Shown here piece after piece: positions 6,897 through 7,198 of a stretch of DNA of 7,198 nt. The DNA is from Thermococcus paralvinellae (GTDB lineage: Archaea; Methanobacteriota_B; Thermococci; Thermococcales; Thermococcaceae): assembly GCA_015662175.1 (NCBI GenBank), contig DQUR01000268.1:1-7198 (forward strand). Reading direction: 5' to 3'. Below the pieces are notes generated by a model. That model saw only the letters and a program-made list of their open reading frames with translations. It was not told the DNA's origin and did not search any database. The position numbers and the translations under genes are program-made. Each line of letters starts with the position of its first letter. Within the stretch, counting starts at the first letter, position 1.

Positions 6897-7198
6897 TCAC
6901 TCACCTCCTAGATTTATGTAGGGAATTATTTCGTCATAAACCTGAGTCCAGTCAACAATCCCAATTCTCTTTTTAATGCCCTTATTTAGGAGTTCCAAAA
7001 TTTCCTCCACAATCTGATCAGGTGTTTTCCCCGTGGTGTCAATTTCAATGATATTTTCATGCTCGTCAATGGCCTCGATCAGGCAGACATCAACGAGTTC
7101 AGCCTCAACGTTCTCACTTACCTTTTCCCTACTGTAGCCCCTATTTCTTAACCTCTCGCCAATGATTTTTGGGTGCAGGCGTAGGATTATAACCTGAT
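6897..7198 (-). CDS. Putative adenylate kinase, Fap7/hCINAP type (C-terminal part)
   Basis: An uninterrupted minus-strand frame runs in from the window end (two bases of a split codon first) to TGA at 6897-6899, giving 99 residues. The segment [20 protein letters not shown], then [20 protein letters not shown] and [16 protein letters not shown], matches the C-terminal half of archaeal adenylate kinases of the Fap7/AK6 group: the 'LR..P..L..RL..RGY' LID-type segment, the 'KI.EN.EAE' helix and the 'DTTG' strand end. These small NTPases bind NMPs and, in archaea and eukaryotes, help ribosomal protein uS11 assemble into the small subunit. The Walker A P-loop and start lie outside. The tail ends [17 protein letters not shown]. 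The gene runs straight into htpX with a one-base gap, forming an operon. Confidence 0.85.
   Translation of the reverse strand, partial: QVIILRLHPKIIGERLRNRGYSREKVSENVEAELVDVCLIEAIDEHENIIEIDTTGKTPDQIVEEILELLNKGIKKRIGIVDWTQVYDEIIPYINLGGE
6901..6909 (-). promoter_or_regulatory. Shine-Dalgarno that sets the htpX start
   Basis: The minus strand reads GGAGGTGAG here, a near-perfect match to the archaeal 16S 3' end, five bases before ATG 6895. It lies within the last codons of the upstream adenylate kinase-like gene and rules out the in-frame GTG that it overlaps. Confidence 0.8.

Noticed and set aside
6896..6904. GTG start for htpX giving three extra residues
   Set aside because: The GTG is part of the Shine-Dalgarno GGAGGTGA that serves the ATG at 6895.

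Overview
The window looks like a Thermococcales genome (Thermococcus, Pyrococcus or Palaeococcus type). The evidence is a thermosome C-terminus, archaeal tRNA(Ile2) agmatidine synthetase (TiaS), deoxyhypusine synthase, a Fap7-type adenylate kinase, archaeal HtpX, BRE/TATA promoters with very short or absent leaders, and a GC-rich H/ACA guide RNA standing out of A/T-rich intergenic DNA. Nothing in it is phage, transposon or CRISPR.

Layout. Bases 1-138 (+) are the end of a thermosome subunit gene. Bases 223-443 (-) hold an unannotated-looking structured RNA: three GC-rich hairpins, each followed on the minus strand by ACA, with kink-turn or K-loop motifs and a TATA box at the right distance. 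This is a three-hairpin H/ACA pseudouridylation guide. By comparison with conserved 23S rRNA recalled from memory, two hairpins fit the peptidyl-transferase region and helix 69. Bases 583-1827 (+) encode a SAMHD1-like HD phosphohydrolase. It converges, with an 8-base tail overlap, on an archaeal Cro/C1-type HTH protein (1820-2782, -). A short divergent promoter region separates that gene from tiaS (2872-4137, +); a 21-bp interrupted palindrome covers the tiaS TATA box. Bases 4154-4809 (-) are a decayed AAA ATPase of the kind greatly expanded in Thermococcales, with frameshifts, an internal deletion and no Walker A. Deoxyhypusine synthase (4860-5867, -) follows, then htpX (6017-6895, -), which is coupled to an upstream adenylate kinase-like gene cut by the window end (6897-7198, -).

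Theme. Much of the window serves translation: an rRNA modification guide, agmatine conjugation to tRNA(Ile2), hypusination of aIF5A, and a Fap7-like ribosome-assembly NTPase. Protein quality control (thermosome, HtpX) and nucleotide control (HD phosphohydrolase) make up the rest. TiaS and deoxyhypusine synthase both draw on the agmatine/spermidine pool. I found no undescribed multi-gene system. The strongest second-look items are the H/ACA RNA, the palindrome over the tiaS promoter, the two candidate promoters and starts of deoxyhypusine synthase, and the ATPase remnant with its bordering palindrome.
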